64,000 nt of DNA, taken from Plasmodium malariae (Eukaryota > Apicomplexa > Aconoidasida > Haemosporida > Plasmodiidae). The position numbers were made by a program, and so were the translations under genes. Within the stretch, counting starts at the first letter, position 1; every line of letters begins with the position of its first letter. Under the pieces are notes generated by a model, which saw only the letters and a list, made by a program, of their open reading frames with translations, was not told the DNA's origin and ran no database searches. This document shows positions 1-10,710 of the stretch, in pieces. The stretch is from contig NC_041786.1 of the NCBI RefSeq assembly GCF_900090045.1, positions 1,172,001 through 1,236,000 on the forward strand, read 5' to 3'.

Positions 1-3000
1 AGTGGAGCACCCCCCACGTGCAGAATAGTGGGTGCAGACAGAGGTGGAGGAAACCAAGTGGAGAACACTTCGGATAACCAACCGGATGAATGCGCACCGT
101 TCTCGTTTATCCTGCGCGAAATAATGAAAAGACTTTCTTTAAAAATAATTGGACAAAGTGATACAATTATACCGTTACAGCACGACAAGTACATGACTAA
201 AAAAATAATGGATGAATATGATAGACGTGAACAATGCGATAAGTGTGCATTGAGGGAAGGAGAAGAACATGAGGAAGATAAGGAGGAGGTGAAGGTACCC
301 CAGAAGGAGGGTAACTATGACGAATTTATGTCCGTACATCCAACAAGTACAAAAATAAATGACAAAGTGGGAACAGAATCAAGTGGAGAAGATAAAGAGG
401 GAGAAAAGAAGTCACTATTAAGAGGCGCTCAAGGAGAGAAGAAGAGTAAAATTAAGCAAAATAAAATGAACGTTTTGGATAGTCCTTCCAATAAAACCAG
501 CTTAGATCATTTGTTGGGAGATCAAACAAACTGTAGGGGGTTAAGAAAGGACAGTAGTAGTAAATTCCAGTTAAAACAAAATGAAGCCGATTTTTTCCCA
601 TTTTTAGAAAGTAAAAACACAGACGAGGAAATGGAAAGTGAGGATGAGAATAATGGAAGGATAGATAAAATAAAACGATATGAAGATTTAAAATGTAGTT
701 GTTACTTACATAGGAGTGAAAAAGAAAACAAGTGGTACAACATGAACAGTATCCTACCTCCACGGAGATACGAACACATTGGATTTTTTGTAAATGAATA
801 CAGAAATATTATTGAAATAAAAAAACTAGTTGACCAGAAAAAATTAATTTTAACTGATTATGAAAAAAGATATATAGATAGCAAATACAATAAGATGAGT
901 AAAAACATTAGGAGGAAAATTGAAATTGTTAATAATATTTATAAAAGTGAAAAAGAAAAAATAGATATAATAAAAGAAAAGTTGAACGATGGCAATTACT
1001 ACTGTTCTTCGTCTTTGTCTTCGTCTTCATCTTCTTTAGACGAATCGGACTTCCTAAAGAAGCTTATAAAAATGAACGCGAAGGAGAATAAGGAGGGTCT
1101 GGACAATGACTTGTCGTTTGATGATACTACGAATGAGAACTGCAACGATGGGTATAGTGCTCCCCCAATCAAGTGCAAAAAGGAGAGCTCACATGGTAGG
1201 AGTGATGGAAGCGGGAGTAGAAGCGGAAGCAGCTGTAGCAGTAGTGGTCGTCAAAACTACGTTAGTCTGGACCCCCCAGTTGGCATTATACATACGAGAA
1301 ATAGTCATCTTGATGAGGGATGTAAAGAAAGCAAGCATTCGTTAGGGGGAAACACGTTTCTTGACTGTAATCATTTGAGGAGAAGGCGTAATAATAATAG
1401 TAATAACCACTGCTATAAAGATATAGTAAAGGATGTTAGTGAAAACGAGATTTTATATGAAAATAAATACTATAAACAGATGATAAAGAATATAATAGCA
1501 TTTGTAAGTGTATTTGAGCATGTAGAAAATTTGAAACAGCATTTTATTTTATTCCCGTACGAAATAGTAAAATGGACAGAATTCTTAATAAACTATTTAA
1601 CAGAAATTGTTCCGTCAAATATTTTTATTCATACACATATATCTAAAGAAGAGAAGCCAACGCATCAAAAAAATACTCGAAATATGAAAATATACATTGA
1701 AGAAATAAAAAAATGGCTTTTTGTAAAAGCTATCAATATTTATAAATACCTCAAATATAAAAAAGGGTTTGCATTAATAAGATTTAAGGATTATTATGAT
1801 TTCTTAAATAATACATATGACATATCCTACCGTTACATGATCTATGATTACTCTTTTATAAATTTAAAGCAGTTGTATCTCTTTGTCTTTTTCAATATAT
1901 ATAAATACTTCAAGTACATATCTGCACCAGGTGATGCAGTGGGCTCTATTTCCGCCCAGTCCATAGGAGAGCCAGGCACACAGATGACCCTCAAAACGTT
2001 TCACTTTGCCGGTACGACCCTGCACACTGAGGCATATTCACCCCCAGGCTGCATATGAGCACACACGTTTCTTATGTACACATGCTTTATATGCACACAC
2101 GTTTCTTATGCACACACGTTTCTCATGCACACACGCCTCTTATGCACACACGCCTCTTATGCACACACGCCTCTTATGCACACACGCCTCTTATGCACAC
2201 ACGCCTCTTATGCACACACGCAAAATACATGCCTAACTGGACAAGCACCAGCGCTGTAAAAAATCTACGAGTCTTTTAGAGGTCGATGTTGGTGAATGCT
2301 AACGGTTAAGTAATGAAGCTTTCCAAGCAGCTGCTTGTAAACACTTCCTTATATGCAGGGGCTAATTTTTTTTTTTTTTATATTATATATTGATCGTAAT
2401 GCGATGTAATGTACCGTGTTGCAATGTAATGTACCGTGTTGCAGTGTAATGTACCGTGTTGCAGTGTAATGTACCGTGTTGTAGTGTAATATGCTGCGTT
2501 ATATTATATTATACTATATTATTTTTTATTTATTTATTTTTGTTTTTATTCCATTGTGTCTTGTCTTTCCCCAGGTGTGGCTAGCATGAACGTAACCCTA
2601 GGAGTTCCACGAATTAAGGAAATAATCAACGCGTCGAGTATCATCCAGACACCTATATTGAATATTCCCTTAGAAGTAAAGGACAATTACAATTTCGCTT
2701 TAATGATAAAATCAAAATTAGAAAAGACAACAATAAGAGATGTATGTGAATATATCAAGGAAGATTATACTAGTAGAGGTATATTTCTGTGCATTAAATT
2801 TAATAAAGAATTAATGCAAAAACTTTTTTTAAATATTACATCTTACAATATTAGAGATATTATACTAAAACAAAGTCATATTAACAAAATTAAAATTAAT
2901 AAAATATGTATAGAAGCTGTCAACAAATTTAAATTACACATATCACTCAAAAATGATGATTTTCTCTTCTTCCAATTGGAATCATTGAAAAGGGGATTAC

Positions 3001-3600
3001 TAGACCTGTTAATTTATGGAAATAAAGATATTAAGAGGTGCATTATAAAGAAAGAGGAAGTGGAAGTAACCGACAGTGAAGTGGCCAGTAGCACAGGGAG
3101 TGATGCGGAAAGGAACAAGTGGAATGACGCAAATAAGAATAACGATACACACAACAAAGCAATTGACGATAATATGAAGAGAGACAGATGTACAGCTGGG
3201 ATGGAAGAGAATGACGTAAGTACTTACATAAAGAAAGAACCAGGATTAGAACTCAAATCCGGATCAGATGCACACGATAAACAGATTGATAGAAAAGGAG
3301 ACATTGAAAATGCGCAAAATGCGAAAGAAATGGTAAAACTAGAAAACATTATGGAAAATTTTAGCACCAAAATAATGCAAAGCAATATAAAAAGAGAAAT
3401 GCAAAAACAAAAGAAAAAAAAGAAAGAAAAGAAAGATAACAAAGTAAACCTAGACAGTATTAACATAGACTCCTTGAATTTTGATGAAATTGAGATTAAC
3501 GATATAAGAAATGATAAAATTGAGTTATATGACGAAGATTCTGATAAACATATAGAAATATGTGCAGATGAAAATGGAGGGGTAAATACTCGAGAAAATG

Positions 3601-3632
<32 letters not shown>

Positions 3633-4611
3633 TTATTCTATCTTGGTGGAAGGAAATTCCTTAAATTATGTTTTGGGTTTGGAGGGAGTCGACTTTAAAC
3701 ACATCATATCGAACCACGTGATAAACGTTTTCCAGGTATTCATTTTAACGCAAGTGTTTGGGAACTGCGTGTGGGGGTACATACGCACCAGCGCCCACAT
3801 ACAGGCGTAAAATGTGTATATATTTATATATGTGTGTATCTGTTTCTGTGTGGTTTCTGCTTACACATGCTTCCGTCGTTTCCTCCCTTAACAGGTCCTA
3901 GGCATAGAAGCAGCCAGAGTGACTATCATAAATGAAATAAAAAAATGCGTTGAGGCATACAGCATAGACATTGACATTCGACACATAATGCTCTTAGCGG
4001 ATATAATGGCGTTCACGTTAGTACACACTTTTTTATTATATTATTTTTTTTTTTTTTTTTTCCATGCATCCGTCCTGTGCTAATTCTAATTGTGTATGTA
4101 GGTATGCATAATTACATCATACATTATTCTTCATTTTTGTACATGCCTCCAATGCGTTTACCTTTTTTTTTTCGTTGCATTACTACCAACACAGGGGGGA
4201 TATTCTAGGTATAAACCGGTTCGGCATACAGAAGGCTCGACAGAGCACATTAATGCTTGCATCATTTGAAGAAACCAATGAGCATTTATTCGTTTCGTCT
4301 TTCTTTAAAAATATTGATGAAATTAATAACATCAGTGAGAGTATAATAGTTGGAAAAAATATACCCATCGGAACAGGATCCTTTCAACTCCTTTACAACT
4401 ACAAATTGTTAGTATCCTATAAATGTAGCGTTGTTTCAACGTGAGCATACATATGTACACACAAACCGACATATACATGCATATATATACGCACCTGTTT
4501 ACATATGCATGCAACATATATATATACATGTGTACACGTTTTTCCTTTCTCAGCAATAAGGAACGGAAAAACCTTACTCTACTTGAACGGGCTGCAAGAG
4601 AAACAAGATAG
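1..4611 (+). CDS. RPC1: DNA-directed RNA polymerase III largest subunit RPC1 (3' part; 5' end outside window; frameshift in A tract)
   Basis: Catalytic largest subunit of nuclear RNA polymerase III, which makes tRNA and 5S rRNA. The reading frame is open from base 1, so the N-terminal half lies outside the window. My exon model is 1-2011, 2575-3735, 3895-4016, 4195-4407 and 4554-4611 (TAG); all introns are GT..AG with matching phases. Exon 1 ends in the trigger-loop block ([20 protein letters not shown]) and exon 2 resumes with [20 protein letters not shown], which is the Pol III form of this motif. Later exons carry [56 protein letters not shown] and [11 protein letters not shown], in the order of human POLR3A. 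Low-complexity inserts occupy about residues 25-220 and 330-450 of exon 1 and 3050-3600 in exon 2. The frame changes by one base in an A28 run (3601-3628), so the gene does not read through as written. The identification is firm. Confidence 0.93.
2012..2574 (+). other. RPC1 intron within the trigger-loop coding region, holding two minisatellites
   Basis: A GT..AG intron of 563 bases splits a Gly codon of the trigger-loop motif (FHFAG/VASMN). It contains a 17-bp tandem repeat (about 2090-2225, Cys/His/Thr-like in translation, built on CTTATGCACACACG) and a 20-bp repeat (about 2401-2491, built on GTGTAATGTACCGTGTTGC). The splice sites are fixed by the exact continuation of the conserved protein motif in phase 1. 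Confidence 0.85.
3601..3628 (+). repeat. A28 homopolymer inside RPC1 coding sequence, site of frame change
   Basis: An uninterrupted run of 28 A encodes a lysine stretch. Upstream conserved RPC1 sequence is in one frame and downstream conserved sequence (LVEGNSL... to INVFQ) is in the next. Removing one A (or adding two) joins them. The upstream frame otherwise stops at 3698. Confidence 0.85.
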
Positions 4612-6243
4612 CAAGGATATGTTATATTGCCAAATTATACGTACCCATGTTATGCATGATATGTTTCACTCATGTATACATGTATTTTTTTTTTTTTTGA
4701 ATTTAAACAAATGATGTTATAGGCATTATGCATACCATATATACCATATTGTTTTTTTCTTTTCCTTTTCCTTTTTCTTTTTCTTTTTTTTTTTTGTTTA
4801 TTGTCATGTTTTATTTTGTTTTGAAGTATATGTGTGAACATGAAAAGTAACTAATTTTTTTTTTCCCTTAATGTAGTACTTTTCAAAAATGCTATTGACC
4901 GTTAAGTAGTATTTTATGCTCTGCCCCAACGCACGTACATACATGCATAATATACACATTCATATTTGTATCGTAACAGCAGTAACAGTACAAAAGTGAG
5001 ACGGTAAAAAAAGTGCAAGTTGTATGGACACCATAAAAAGCCGATGAAATTTTTTGAAAATTTTTCGTCTTTTTTTTTTTTTTTTTTTCTCACGTAATAC
5101 AGCATAAAGCATAAAGTAGTTATTAAATTCGTATCGTCACCAACGCTTTTACTTTTGTTCTTGTTCTTGTTCTTTTTCTTGTTCTTGTTTTTACTTTTCA
5201 CTTGGCTTTATATTTTATATGCTCCATTTTTCACTTGCCCCATTCTCCATTTTACTCTCTTTTTGACTGCCAGCTAATTGTAGCACATAAATTCAGAGTT
5301 AAAATGTTTTATAAGTTTTTCAAAAAAACGAATGTTCTCTTTTTTGTTCCTCTCTTCAAATGTGTATATGCTGAGTAATTGAAGTTTCCCGTTGTCACTG
5401 CAGCGATGAACTATACGAATTGGACTTTTTTTGGAGAGCGTAAAAGCTTTAAAACTTCCTTAAAACGAAAAAGAAAAAAAGAAAAAAAGCAAAAAAAAAA
5501 AAAAAAAATTATATAAATAAAATAAAATTGAATAAAATAAAATGAATAACATCAAATGAATAACATCAAATGTTTAAAATAAAATGAATAAAATAAAATG
5601 AATAAAATAAAATGAATAAATTAAAATAAAATTCGCCTTGCATTTTTTTGGCATACCTTGTGTATTTTTTTTTACTTCATTCCTTGTTTTATTTAATTCT
5701 TTCCTTCTTTATTTTATGTTATTTTATTTTATTTTATTTTGTTTTATTTTATTTTATTTTATTTTGTTTTATTTTATTTTGTTTTATTTTATTTTGTTTT
5801 ATTTTGTTTTATTTTGTTTTATTTTGTTTTATTTTGTTTTATTTTGTTTTATTTTGTTTTATTTTGTTTTATTTTGTTTTATTTTGTTTTATTTTGTTTT
5901 ATTTTATTTTGTTTTATTTTATTTTGTTTTATTTTATTTTGTTTTATTTTATTTTGTTTTATTTTATTTTGTTTTATTTTATTTTTTGCTAAGAGCGATA
6001 CACATCCCGTTTGTCCTTTAGAGCAAAAATAGCAACAACATGGAGTACAACTTCCATGCAGTTTCCAGTTATGCTAATTGTAAAACGCCTTTTTTTTTTT
6101 TTACTATTTTTAAACTAGCTATTCATAAAGGACACTGTATCAGTCACGTACATGAAAACGTTACGTGTTGATGAATGCATATCCCCCCTTCCTAACCGGC
6201 AATATCAGCTCCTTTTTCCTGTGTAAAATTAGGATATAAAAAC
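4612..6243. other. Intergenic region between RPC1 and the coiled-coil/PUB-like gene
   Basis: No supportable gene was found here. The region holds poly(T) and poly(A) runs, AATAAA-like stretches around 5515-5635, and a large ATTTT/GTTTT array (separate entry). Open frames here are only translations of the pentamer repeat. Confidence 0.7.
5715..5985. repeat. ATTTT/GTTTT pentamer array
   Basis: About 270 bases consist of TTTTA and TTTTG pentamers in higher-order alternation (long blocks of strict ATTTTGTTTT, then ATTTTATTTTGTTTT). The G on one strand marks periodicity. The three forward frames are all open because 5-mers of T, A and G rarely give stops. Those frames (Phe/Tyr/Leu/Ile only) are not genes. 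Confidence 0.9.
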
Positions 6244-7407
6244 ATGACCGACTACAAAACTGCGATAACTTCCATCGAGGAAATGAAAAATATTTGCAGT
6301 GAACTTCTAAATGCTAAGGAAGACCAAGTGTATAATAAACTTAGTTTATATTACGAACTGGAAGAGAAATTAAAAAAAGTGCAACCTGTTATTACGCGTA
6401 TAAGACTACGAAGGAATGAAACACAAGAGGAAAAAAAAATTTATGGTGAAAAAATGATTAAAAATGTTGATCTATTATTAGAAAGATATGATACATTATA
6501 TACCATCTATGAAGAAGAATTAACCGTATTTAAGGAAAATTATGAAATCGAAAAAAATAAAATTATTGAAAAGAAGTTATTACAAGAACAGGTAAAAAAA
6601 GAGTATGAAGAAGAACTGCTTAACAGGGGTAGAATTAAAACAAAACTAGAGGAACAAGAAATACAATTAAGAAACCAAGAAAAATTAAAATTCATAAAAG
6701 GAAAGGAGGAACAATATGAAAAGAGAACAAACCAAATGGAAACAATCAAGGAATTAATACGACAAAAATGCTATTTCCTGTATGAAGAAATATGCAGTGC
6801 ATGTGACAGGGAAGAAGCCATAAACTACATATATTCGCAGCTGGGTGTACCCTCAGATAAAAACAAGTTTAGTAGCGATACAGTCAATAACGGAGGAAAT
6901 CCCTTCAACTGTGTGCACCTCATCGACTGCTTATACCTGATATACAAAAACAACGAGTTCCACCTTTTTAAGGAAGCAGTAAAAAACATCATCGAATATT
7001 TAGAACAATTAGTGAGAAACATAGACAACGAACAACTAAAACTAATAAATCTTATGAATAAAACTTTTCAACATAACATTTTGTCAAAAAAAGGTACATT
7101 ATTTGTGTTCATACTTATAGGATATAGTCTTAAAAGATCGCATGATATAGATTATGTTTTAAAAAAAATAAACAGAGAAATTAATGAAGAAAATATTTAC
7201 ATATATCTTGAAGAGCCAAACATAGCTACTGATTATACAAAATGGAAAAAGTGGTTTGACAATATTCAATTGTCTATAAATATTTTGTGCACTTTCTTTA
7301 GACACATTAATAAATATTCAGATATACCAGATGATGAAAAAGTCAAATCTGTTTTTTTATTTTTGAAGGAAAAATTCGAAAATAATTTTCAAGGGGAAGA
7401 TATGTAA
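6244..7407 (+). CDS. Coiled-coil protein with probable C-terminal PUB-like domain
   Basis: Single-exon gene of 387 residues. Residues about 90-180 are a charged heptad-rich coiled coil (Glu/Lys/Gln/Leu). Residues about 240-300 resemble a PUB domain: an amphipathic helix (EAVKNIIEYLEQLV), then LKLINLMNKTFQ, then KKGTLFVFILIGYS. This follows the family pattern of a leading helix, an R/K-x-I-x-L-x-N-x-x-F-Q stretch, and a G-x-x-x-hydrophobic-G-(F/Y) end. PUB domains bind the C-terminal tail of the AAA ATPase p97/Cdc48 in degradation pathways, so a Cdc48 adaptor role is possible. That assignment is by eye from a pattern and is inference. No signal peptide or membrane segment is visible. The start is the first ATG after an A-rich leader. 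The gene is convergent with Sir2A downstream. That the gene is real is nearly certain; its function is not. Confidence 0.88.
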   Translation: MTDYKTAITSIEEMKNICSELLNAKEDQVYNKLSLYYELEEKLKKVQPVITRIRLRRNETQEEKKIYGEKMIKNVDLLLERYDTLYTIYEEELTVFKENYEIEKNKIIEKKLLQEQVKKEYEEELLNRGRIKTKLEEQEIQLRNQEKLKFIKGKEEQYEKRTNQMETIKELIRQKCYFLYEEICSACDREEAINYIYSQLGVPSDKNKFSSDTVNNGGNPFNCVHLIDCLYLIYKNNEFHLFKEAVKNIIEYLEQLVRNIDNEQLKLINLMNKTFQHNILSKKGTLFVFILIGYSLKRSHDIDYVLKKINREINEENIYIYLEEPNIATDYTKWKKWFDNIQLSINILCTFFRHINKYSDIPDDEKVKSVFLFLKEKFENNFQGEDM

Positions 7408-8205
7408 AAAGTTAAGTGGTTTCAAACTGGGGTTATAGTTTATCGGACGAGGGGAAGAGCTGCGTGGAGTGTTCCTTATATTTGCAAAAAAAAAAAAAAA
7501 AAAAAAAAAAAAGAGAGAAGTAGGGAATTGAGCAGTTGGAAAAGGAGGAATATACAATTGACGAATTCGAAGTAAAAAGAGGAAAAGTTGATGAGTGAAA
7601 AAAATGGGAAAATATGGTGTACATAAAAAGCGAATAAATTGTGGAAATAAAAAAATGAGATAGTTTTCCTCAACATGCATGAACAAAATGCGAAGATTTT
7701 TGGGGGGACAAGCTTTGAAATAAATTGGACAAATTAAGCAGGGAAGTGCATTCCCCCCGCCCCATCTTCATATATAGACACATATACATGTGGGCATATA
7801 TACGTATAGCCTCACATACACATGGGCATATATACGTATAGCCTCACATACACATGGGCATATATACGTATAGCCTCACATACATATGAGCATATATACG
7901 TATAGCCTCACATACACATGGGCATATATACGTATAGCCTCACATACATATGAGCATATATACATATAGCCTCATATACACATATCCTCATATACACATA
8001 ACCTCATATACACATAACCTCATATACACATAGCCTCATATACACATAGCCTCATATACACATAACCTCATATACACATAACCTCATATACACACAGCCT
8101 CATATACACACAGCCTCATATACACACAGCCACATATACACAGAGAAGGATAGGCATCTCTCCCCCCGCGTACTTCCCCCATTTTTGCAAAACATTTTGA
8201 CAAAT
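7408..8205. other. Convergent 3' intergenic region with minisatellites
   Basis: Lies between the 3' ends of the PUB-like gene (+) and Sir2A (-). It contains a long A run (about 7486-7512), a 32-bp tandem repeat (about 7780-7965) and then a 16-bp repeat (about 7970-8145). No coding potential beyond the repeats was found. Confidence 0.75.
7780..8145. repeat. 32-bp then 16-bp tandem repeats in shared 3' region
   Basis: The left half is a 32-bp unit containing GGGCATATATACGTATAGCC, seen at intervals of exactly 32 bases (for example 7821 and 7853). The right half is a 16-bp unit (CCTCATATACACATAG/A), which is half the length and shares the CCTCA..ATACACAT core. The 16-mer therefore looks like a shortened derivative of the 32-mer. 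Base composition is high in C and A on the plus strand compared with the surroundings. Confidence 0.85.
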
Positions 8206-9006
8206 TTATTTCCCACTATTCAATATATTGGACACTTTTATCAGCTCACTGAACTTTGCACACACATGATAATCTGTCATTTTATTTGTAATATACGTTT
8301 TTGATATATTAATTTCAACAATTTTTTTTTTTTTTTTGCTAGCGAAATAGCATAAATTGGTAGCTGTGGACACTGTGGAAGAGGTCCCAATAACTAAAAG
8401 TAAATCACATTGCATTATTTCTTGTTCAGCTTTTTTTAAAAGACTGTTTGATATAACTTCCCCAAATAAAACGATGTTTGGTTTAAATATTCCACCACAT
8501 GGACATTCAGGTGGTAACTGATGCATAAAATGAGATGTTTTCTGTAACATGATTTTATTTAATTTTACCGTTTTATTACATGTACAGCACAAAGCTTCAA
8601 AAACATTACCATGCAAGGGAATTACTTTTGTGTTCCCACTTTCTTCATGTAAACCATCAATATTTTGTGTAATCACTGATTTTAAATATCCTAGATTTTC
8701 TAATTTTGATAAAGCTATATGCCCTTGATTTATTTCTATTTCATAATCTGATGATATATCTCTTATTACTTCCCATATTTTTTCAGGATATTTCCAAAAT
8801 CCCCAAATTGTTCCATATATTTTAGGGTCATATTTACTCCATATGGAATTGTTCGATCCACGAAAACTTGGTATATTACTTTCGGCAGACGTACCTGACC
8901 CCGTTAATGCGACTATGTATTTGCAGTTTTTTATTATCTCGGCTAGCTCTTCCAGAGTTATATTTTTGGTGTCCTTTTTTAAAGTTGATATCATTAAGTT
9001 TCCCAT
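8206..9006 (-). CDS. SIR2A: NAD-dependent protein deacetylase/deacylase Sir2A
   Basis: A 266-residue sirtuin in a single exon. It removes acyl groups from lysines using NAD+. In P. falciparum the orthologue acts at telomeres and silences subtelomeric genes; whether that role applies here depends on the species. The visible core is the NAD-binding [15 protein letters not shown] (residues 36-50), TQNIDGLHE (113-121), the catalytic His in PLHGN (His132), zinc cysteines C140/C141, C143, C168 and C170 (a tight CPC second pair), and a GTSSTV nucleotide-binding segment near residue 207. The first motif has Ser where most sirtuins have Ala (GAG to GSG), as I recall also in P. falciparum Sir2A. The start is MGNLM; a second Met is at residue 5. 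Gly at position 2 leaves N-myristoylation conceivable. The C-terminus ends shortly after the Rossmann fold. Confidence 0.97.
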   Translation of the reverse strand: MGNLMISTLKKDTKNITLEELAEIIKNCKYIVALTGSGTSAESNIPSFRGSNNSIWSKYDPKIYGTIWGFWKYPEKIWEVIRDISSDYEIEINQGHIALSKLENLGYLKSVITQNIDGLHEESGNTKVIPLHGNVFEALCCTCNKTVKLNKIMLQKTSHFMHQLPPECPCGGIFKPNIVLFGEVISNSLLKKAEQEIMQCDLLLVIGTSSTVSTATNLCYFASKKKKKIVEINISKTYITNKMTDYHVCAKFSELIKVSNILNSGK

Positions 9007-10645
9007 CGTTTTGCTACTTTGTGCTGTGTTTAACTACCTTGTGTTATGCTATGGTACTCTGTGATATGCTTTATTTTTCTTTTATGTCTTTGCTCGAGGG
9101 CCCTTGTTAAACTGGCTTCCCAGAATTTGTAGCAAAAACGTGTGTGTGTGTGTGTGTGTGTGTGTTGCACACCCTGGATGTATACATTACATATTGTGTT
9201 CGTATAACTGTGGAGGAGCTTTTTTCCTTTTTCGTGGTTTTTCCTTTATAGTTCGTTTTTATTTTCTCATTCGTTTTTACTCTATCGTTCGTTTTTATTT
9301 TATCATTCGCTATTATTTGATTCGTTCTAGGCGCACATCAACTTACGCAACATATGTGTATATGTATTTATACGTAACACGTGCCTTATATTAAAAATCA
9401 TTTAGTTTCACTTTTTTAAAAAATCATACGAAGCAGAAAAAGAAAAGAGGAACATGCAAAATGTTCATTAACAAGCTGAAGAATTACCAAGTTAAAAAAA
9501 AAAAATTTTTTTAAATAAAAATATTGCTCAGTCAGAATTTTTATACACCTTCACTTGACACAGTGTACCATATATTATATGTTAAAATGCGAACATGTTG
9601 TTTATACAAAATGGTTAATGTATAATTGTAATTATAATTTTTTTTTATTAATGACAAAATGATTTAATTTTTTTTTTTTTTAACCTCTGCAACATTTTCA
9701 TTGAAAAACCTTGTATTATTTAAATACCTGAATGTGCAAAGAATATTTTTATTTTGTGCTAAATTTACCATATAGGTATATATATTATAAATACATTAAC
9801 ATGTCAGCATGTTGAAAAGTAAAAATAAAAAAAAAGGAACTCATTACCAGTACTCAAAAAGGAATACCTTTTTTTTCAACTCTCTTAAAATTTTATTGCA
9901 TGTTCATGAAAAAAAAGTTAAATATTATTCAGAAAATGTGTTAAGTCCTTTCCAATCGTTAAATTCAACATGTTCATGAAATTTGTTTAGTTCATTATAT
10001 TCATTTTTTTTTTTTTTTCCTTACAATTTTTAGTACATTTTATCTTTTCGCCTTACATGTTAATAACGAAAATATGAACATATAATAATATTTATTCACG
10101 GAAATTTCTAGGACAACAAAAATAAACAAAAAAAAATTAGCAAACAAGATTAAATTTATTTAAATAACAAATGGGCAAATATTCGTAAATAGCAAGATAT
10201 GCAAAACGGAAATAAGAAAAAAAAAAAAAAAAATGAAAAATTTTTATATTTCTTATTTCTTTTTGAACCATGTAATATATAGTATATTTTATTATTCTAC
10301 ATATTTTCTGTATACGAAAATTTGTATTTTTAAGGATAAATAAATATTAATAACGTAAAAGAGTACTCATTTACACACAAAACATCTTTTTAAATTCAAT
10401 ACCATTTTCAAACAAAATGCGTGTGTGTGCACACATGTACACTTATTTGCATGTTATATCTATGTACATTTTCCTTTATAAAAAAAGGGGAAAGCAACTT
10501 CATCATTTTTATCCACAATCCCGCACAAATTGATAAACACTTAAATATATATACGCATATATACATTTATATACTTATTTACCTGCACGCACTTTTCCGC
10601 TTGTGCTAATTTATATTTTTAATGTTCCCCTCCGTTTTGTTACAG

Positions 10646-10710
10646 CAAAATCAACATTACTTAACGAGAAGCTACCCAAAAGGCGTTGAAAATACCGGGA
10701 ATATAGAGAG
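10646..10710 (+). other. Isolated exon-like island (uncertain)
   Basis: About 65 bases of clearly lower A+T content are flanked on the left by a polypyrimidine stretch plus CAG and on the right by GTGAAT. One frame is open throughout and reads QNQHYLTRSYPKGVENTGNI plus Glu-Arg. The composition resembles coding rather than intergenic DNA. I could not find convincing partner exons, so this may be one exon of an unrecognised small gene, a relic, or chance. Confidence 0.25.

Noticed and set aside
5638..6032. Three overlapping forward frames of 97-127 codons rich in Phe, Tyr, Leu and Ile
   Set aside because: They are translations of the ATTTT/GTTTT array; all three frames are open for the same trivial reason.
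7780..8145. CRISPR-like regular repeats
   Set aside because: Head-to-tail repeats with no unique spacers, in a eukaryotic nuclear genome; simple minisatellite.
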